NCBI GenBank assembly: GCA_002353975.1
Contig: DEKQ01000046.1
Coordinates: forward strand, 3,193 to 11,498
Direction: 5' to 3'
Source: Prevotellaceae bacterium UBA2718
GTDB taxonomy: Bacteria > Bacteroidota > Bacteroidia > Bacteroidales > Bacteroidaceae
DNA length: 8,306 nucleotides
Shown here: positions 5,823-8,306 of the stretch, piece by piece
Position numbering within the stretch: position 1 is the first letter of the stretch
How the letters are laid out: each line of letters opens with the position of its first letter
Notes under the pieces: model-generated
What the model was told of the DNA's origin: nothing
Database searches by the model: none
The model's input: only the letters and a program-made list of their open reading frames with translations
Program-made: the position numbers and the translations under genes

Positions 5823-7658
5823 ATGAAATCGAAGATATATTCATATATGCTTTATGCAGCCTTCGCTCTCCCGCTTGGCATTGTCGGCAGCGGACTCCTG
5901 ACGTCCTGCTCTGACTTTCTTGACAAGGAGAAGGGCAATGAGATGACTGAGGAGCAGACCTTCAGCGACTGGGAGAACCTGAAGGCATATCATTTGGACG
6001 GATACAACTATCTCCGTCACGGAGCACTGAAAGTATATGACGGTAGTGACTGGGCCGGACAAGGCTCATGGATGGATGCCGCAACGGACCTGGCTATGTG
6101 CAGCTATTCCGCCGGTGGCGTGCGCCGCAGTTTCAATGTAGGCAACTACTATAGCTCGTACGGCGCTACGGAGCTCATCAACACATGGGAGCACTACTAT
6201 CGTGCCATACGTAAGATGAACACAACTATCGCAAGGATAGAAAGCGTGCCAAAGCCTACGGCAGAGAACTCGCTGGCTTCTTATGAGACCGACAAGAAGA
6301 ACTACACGGCGGAGGCAAAGTTCCTGCGCGGATACTTCTATTGGGAGCTCTTCCTGCGCTATGGTCCGGTGCCATACATCAAGGATCGCCTTGATCCTGA
6401 GAAGGGTGCCGAGGAACTGTCAAGGGAATACAAGGACCGTCCATCGGTTCAGGAGTTCATCGCCAATGTCATGGAAGACCTTGACGAAAAGACCGTGGAG
6501 GCCAACCTTCTTGACAATATGACCAATGATGACCGTGCCGGACGTATCACCAAGGGTATGGCCTGCGGTCTGCGTGCACGCATCCTGCTTTATCTCGCAT
6601 CGCCACGCTATGCCGGTGACAATGAGTTCACGCAAAAGTTCGGCAAGTCCGGCGTGACATGGCAGCAGGCAGCTGATGCACAGTGGAACTTCATCAAGAC
6701 CTATGGCACGGGAAAGTCTTACTCTCTGGAAGCCAACTATGAGGATGCCATCCTCAAGACCGTTTATACCGGCAATAAGGAGGTCATCTTCTGGCGTAAC
6801 GAACCAGCCGTAGGGTGGGGTAGCATCTACCTTGACGTACCTACTGCTGAGGGTGGACGTGGCGGCAACTGCCCCACACAGAACCTCGTGGATATGTATG
6901 ACATGGCTGACGGCACATCACCATTCACCTCATACGACGCAACGGGAGCACCTGCCTATAATGGAAACTACCTGAACGTCAGCAGCATCGTCAACAGCGA
7001 GAGCGGATATAACGACGCATCTCCTGTGACTGGCCGTGACCCGCGACTCGCATACACCGTCCTCTACAATGGAGAAGAGTGGGGAACAAAGGTGCTTGAA
7101 ATCTTTGACGGCGGCGCAGACAATGCCGTCGGCGACGCTAACGCCACAAAGACCGGCTACTATATGCGCAAGTACGTACCACAGCAGATATTCAATACCA
7201 CGCAGCACATCGGTACTGCATCACGCAACTGGATCTTCATGCGCTATGCCGAGATATTGCTGAACTACTGTGAGGCGCTCAACGAAGTGGACTACAACCA
7301 GAACAAATTTACCATCGCTTCTTACCTTGACATGATAAGACGTCGTGCAGGCATTACCGGCAGCATCTCGTCGCGTCTGAGCAAAGACCTGAATACTCAG
7401 GAGGCTATGCGCAACTTCATTCACAAGGAGCGCAACGTGGAGCTGGCAATGGAAGACCATCGTTCGTGGGATGTACGCCGCTGGGGTGTGGCAGAGGAAG
7501 CTCTGGCACGTCCTATCATCGGAGTCACAGTGACCAAGGACAATGTCTATACTCGTAAGCAGGCGCAGACGCGTGTCTTCTATCCAAGAATGTATTGCTA
7601 TCCTATCCCACAGACAGAAGTCTGGAAGACAGAGATAGAGAACAATCCAGGATGGTAA
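5823..7658 (+). CDS. SusD/RagB-family nutrient-binding outer membrane lipoprotein
   Basis: This is a 611-residue SusD-like lipoprotein, the surface lid and glycan-capture partner of the preceding SusC. The signal peptide ends in the lipobox LTSC with Cys29, followed by SDFLDKEKG, a typical mature SusD start. Family landmarks are AKFLRGYFYWELFLRYGPVP (165-184) in the N-terminal TPR-like region, GRDPRLAYT in the middle, FMRYAEILLNYCEALNE near 472-488, MIRRRAGI, and the C-terminal block KERNVELAMEDHRSWDVRRW. The end, YPIPQTEV, is also typical. It is somewhat longer than many SusD proteins (about 500-550 residues) but within the family range. ATG 5823 is supported by the signal peptide directly after it. 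No Shine-Dalgarno is present. Gene order SusC then SusD is the canonical one. Confidence 0.96.
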   Translation: MKSKIYSYMLYAAFALPLGIVGSGLLTSCSDFLDKEKGNEMTEEQTFSDWENLKAYHLDGYNYLRHGALKVYDGSDWAGQGSWMDAATDLAMCSYSAGGVRRSFNVGNYYSSYGATELINTWEHYYRAIRKMNTTIARIESVPKPTAENSLASYETDKKNYTAEAKFLRGYFYWELFLRYGPVPYIKDRLDPEKGAEELSREYKDRPSVQEFIANVMEDLDEKTVEANLLDNMTNDDRAGRITKGMACGLRARILLYLASPRYAGDNEFTQKFGKSGVTWQQAADAQWNFIKTYGTGKSYSLEANYEDAILKTVYTGNKEVIFWRNEPAVGWGSIYLDVPTAEGGRGGNCPTQNLVDMYDMADGTSPFTSYDATGAPAYNGNYLNVSSIVNSESGYNDASPVTGRDPRLAYTVLYNGEEWGTKVLEIFDGGADNAVGDANATKTGYYMRKYVPQQIFNTTQHIGTASRNWIFMRYAEILLNYCEALNEVDYNQNKFTIASYLDMIRRRAGITGSISSRLSKDLNTQEAMRNFIHKERNVELAMEDHRSWDVRRWGVAEEALARPIIGVTVTKDNVYTRKQAQTRVFYPRMYCYPIPQTEVWKTEIENNPGW

Positions 7659-7707
7659 TAATATAATGCATGATTCAGAATTCATAATTCATAATTAAGA
7701 ATTGGTT
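7659..7707 (+). repeat. AT-rich ATTCATAATTCATAATT spacer
   Basis: The gap after the SusD gene contains GAATTCATAATTCATAATTAAG (7679 onward) in tandem 9-base units, closely related to the spacer at 5789-5822. No terminator hairpin or TAnnTTTG promoter box is seen here, so the next gene probably belongs to the same transcript. Confidence 0.5.
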
Positions 7708-8306
7708 ATGACAAAGAATATAATAAAATCAGTCCTTGTAGCGATGGCGCTCTCCATTGCTACCGGCGCGTCGGCACAGACGGCGACCAAGGGTCAGGTG
7801 CTCAAGGGTACTGTTGTGGACAATAACGGCAACCCAATCGTTGGTGCACTGGTCAATGTCACCGAGACCAACCGACTGGCTATGACGGACAAGAACGGAT
7901 GCTTCTCGCTCAAGAATGTCAGCAATGGCGACGAGATATGCATCAACAGCGAGGGCTACTATCAGAAGATAGAGAAAGCTAATTTTGATGGTTTCAAGGT
8001 GGTGCTGGAGCGCGATTCCGACATGTATGAGAAGGAATTTGCAATGCCTTTCACCACTAAGAAAATGAAGTATATCACCGAGTCCACCTCTACGGTTACG
8101 GGCGAGGAACTGGAGAAACACCCTGTCACGGTGCTCCAGAATGCCTTCAACTCAGTGCTGACAGGTGTTGAGACTTACGAGGCAACCTCTGAGCCTGGAT
8201 GGTCAGAGACGAATATGTACATCCGTGGCTTGCGTACAACCAACGCTACGGCTCAGCATCCTCTCGTCATCGTCGATAACGTGGAGCGTGACCTCTCCTT
8301 CCTCGA
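7708..8306 (+). CDS. second SusC-like TonB-dependent outer membrane protein, N-terminal part only
   Basis: An open frame from ATG 7708 runs off the right edge, giving the first 199 residues. The signal peptide ends at ASA|Q (23/24). A carboxypeptidase-regulatory-like domain covers about 31-102 (LKGTVVDNNGNPIVGALV, MTDKNGCFSL, KVVLERD). A plug domain begins near 122 with STVTGEELEKHP, then LQNAFNSVLTGV, EPGWSETNMYIRGLRT and PLVIVDNVERDLSFLD, all aligning to SusC-family plug landmarks. The usual VVVGYG element is absent: FAMPFTTKKMKY stands at 111-122 where VGYGTQKK would be expected. The spacer of 49 bases after the SusD gene suggests the same operon. It is not a duplicate of the first SusC gene, since the sequences differ throughout. 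A SusD partner may follow outside the window. The family call is firm; its function as an active transporter is less so. Confidence 0.88.
   Translation, partial: MTKNIIKSVLVAMALSIATGASAQTATKGQVLKGTVVDNNGNPIVGALVNVTETNRLAMTDKNGCFSLKNVSNGDEICINSEGYYQKIEKANFDGFKVVLERDSDMYEKEFAMPFTTKKMKYITESTSTVTGEELEKHPVTVLQNAFNSVLTGVETYEATSEPGWSETNMYIRGLRTTNATAQHPLVIVDNVERDLSFL

Noticed and set aside
7221..7685. 154-residue open frame on the - strand over the 3' end of the SusD gene
   Set aside because: It is opposite the conserved C-terminal SusD block and the AT-rich spacer, with no family features; treated as a shadow.
831..7708. Absence of Shine-Dalgarno sequences before all genes
   Set aside because: This is normal for Bacteroidetes, where AT-rich leaders replace it, and does not cast doubt on the starts.
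7729..8121. 130-residue open frame on the - strand over the second SusC gene
   Set aside because: The + strand reading from 7708 gives a signal peptide, regulatory-like domain and plug landmarks, so the antisense frame is spurious.
1..8306. CRISPR arrays, insertion sequences, tRNA genes, phage or defence genes
   Set aside because: No spaced direct-repeat array, transposase frame, terminal inverted repeats with target duplications, or tRNA-like fold was seen on either strand.

Overview
The window looks like a chromosomal stretch from a Bacteroidales bacterium, most likely of the Prevotella group. This rests on SusC/SusD-type outer-membrane genes, promoter elements of the Bacteroidetes TAnnTTTG type, no Shine-Dalgarno sequence before any gene, and AT-rich ATTCATAATTCAT-type spacers. 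The species is an inference and cannot be fixed from this sequence. All supported genes are on the + strand.

Region 1 (1-444): a short AT-rich gene for a 132-residue membrane-anchored protein resembling the DUF4359 family, with its own -7 promoter box at the left edge. Region 2 (445-830): a 386-base gap. It holds two well-formed hairpins and a Rho-independent terminator (445-640, either a long 3' UTR or a small structured RNA), then a direct-repeat candidate operator, then a clear Bacteroidetes promoter with its -7 box at 768-775. Region 3 (831 to the right edge): one apparent operon of four genes with spacers of only 34-49 bases. They encode a surface-type lipoprotein (LamG-like domain, nine-glycine linker, two 170-residue tandem repeats), a SusC-type TonB-dependent transporter, a SusD-type lipoprotein, and the first 199 residues of a second, divergent SusC-type transporter that runs off the window.

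Together region 3 is the uptake half of a polysaccharide utilization locus (PUL). The first lipoprotein and SusD would capture a glycan at the cell surface, and SusC would import oligosaccharides using TonB energy. No glycoside hydrolase, polysaccharide lyase, or sensor/regulator gene lies in the window, so the substrate is not determined. The overall locus type is well known. The less ordinary parts are the repeat lipoprotein at the head of the operon, the second SusC with an altered TonB-box region, and the structured gap.
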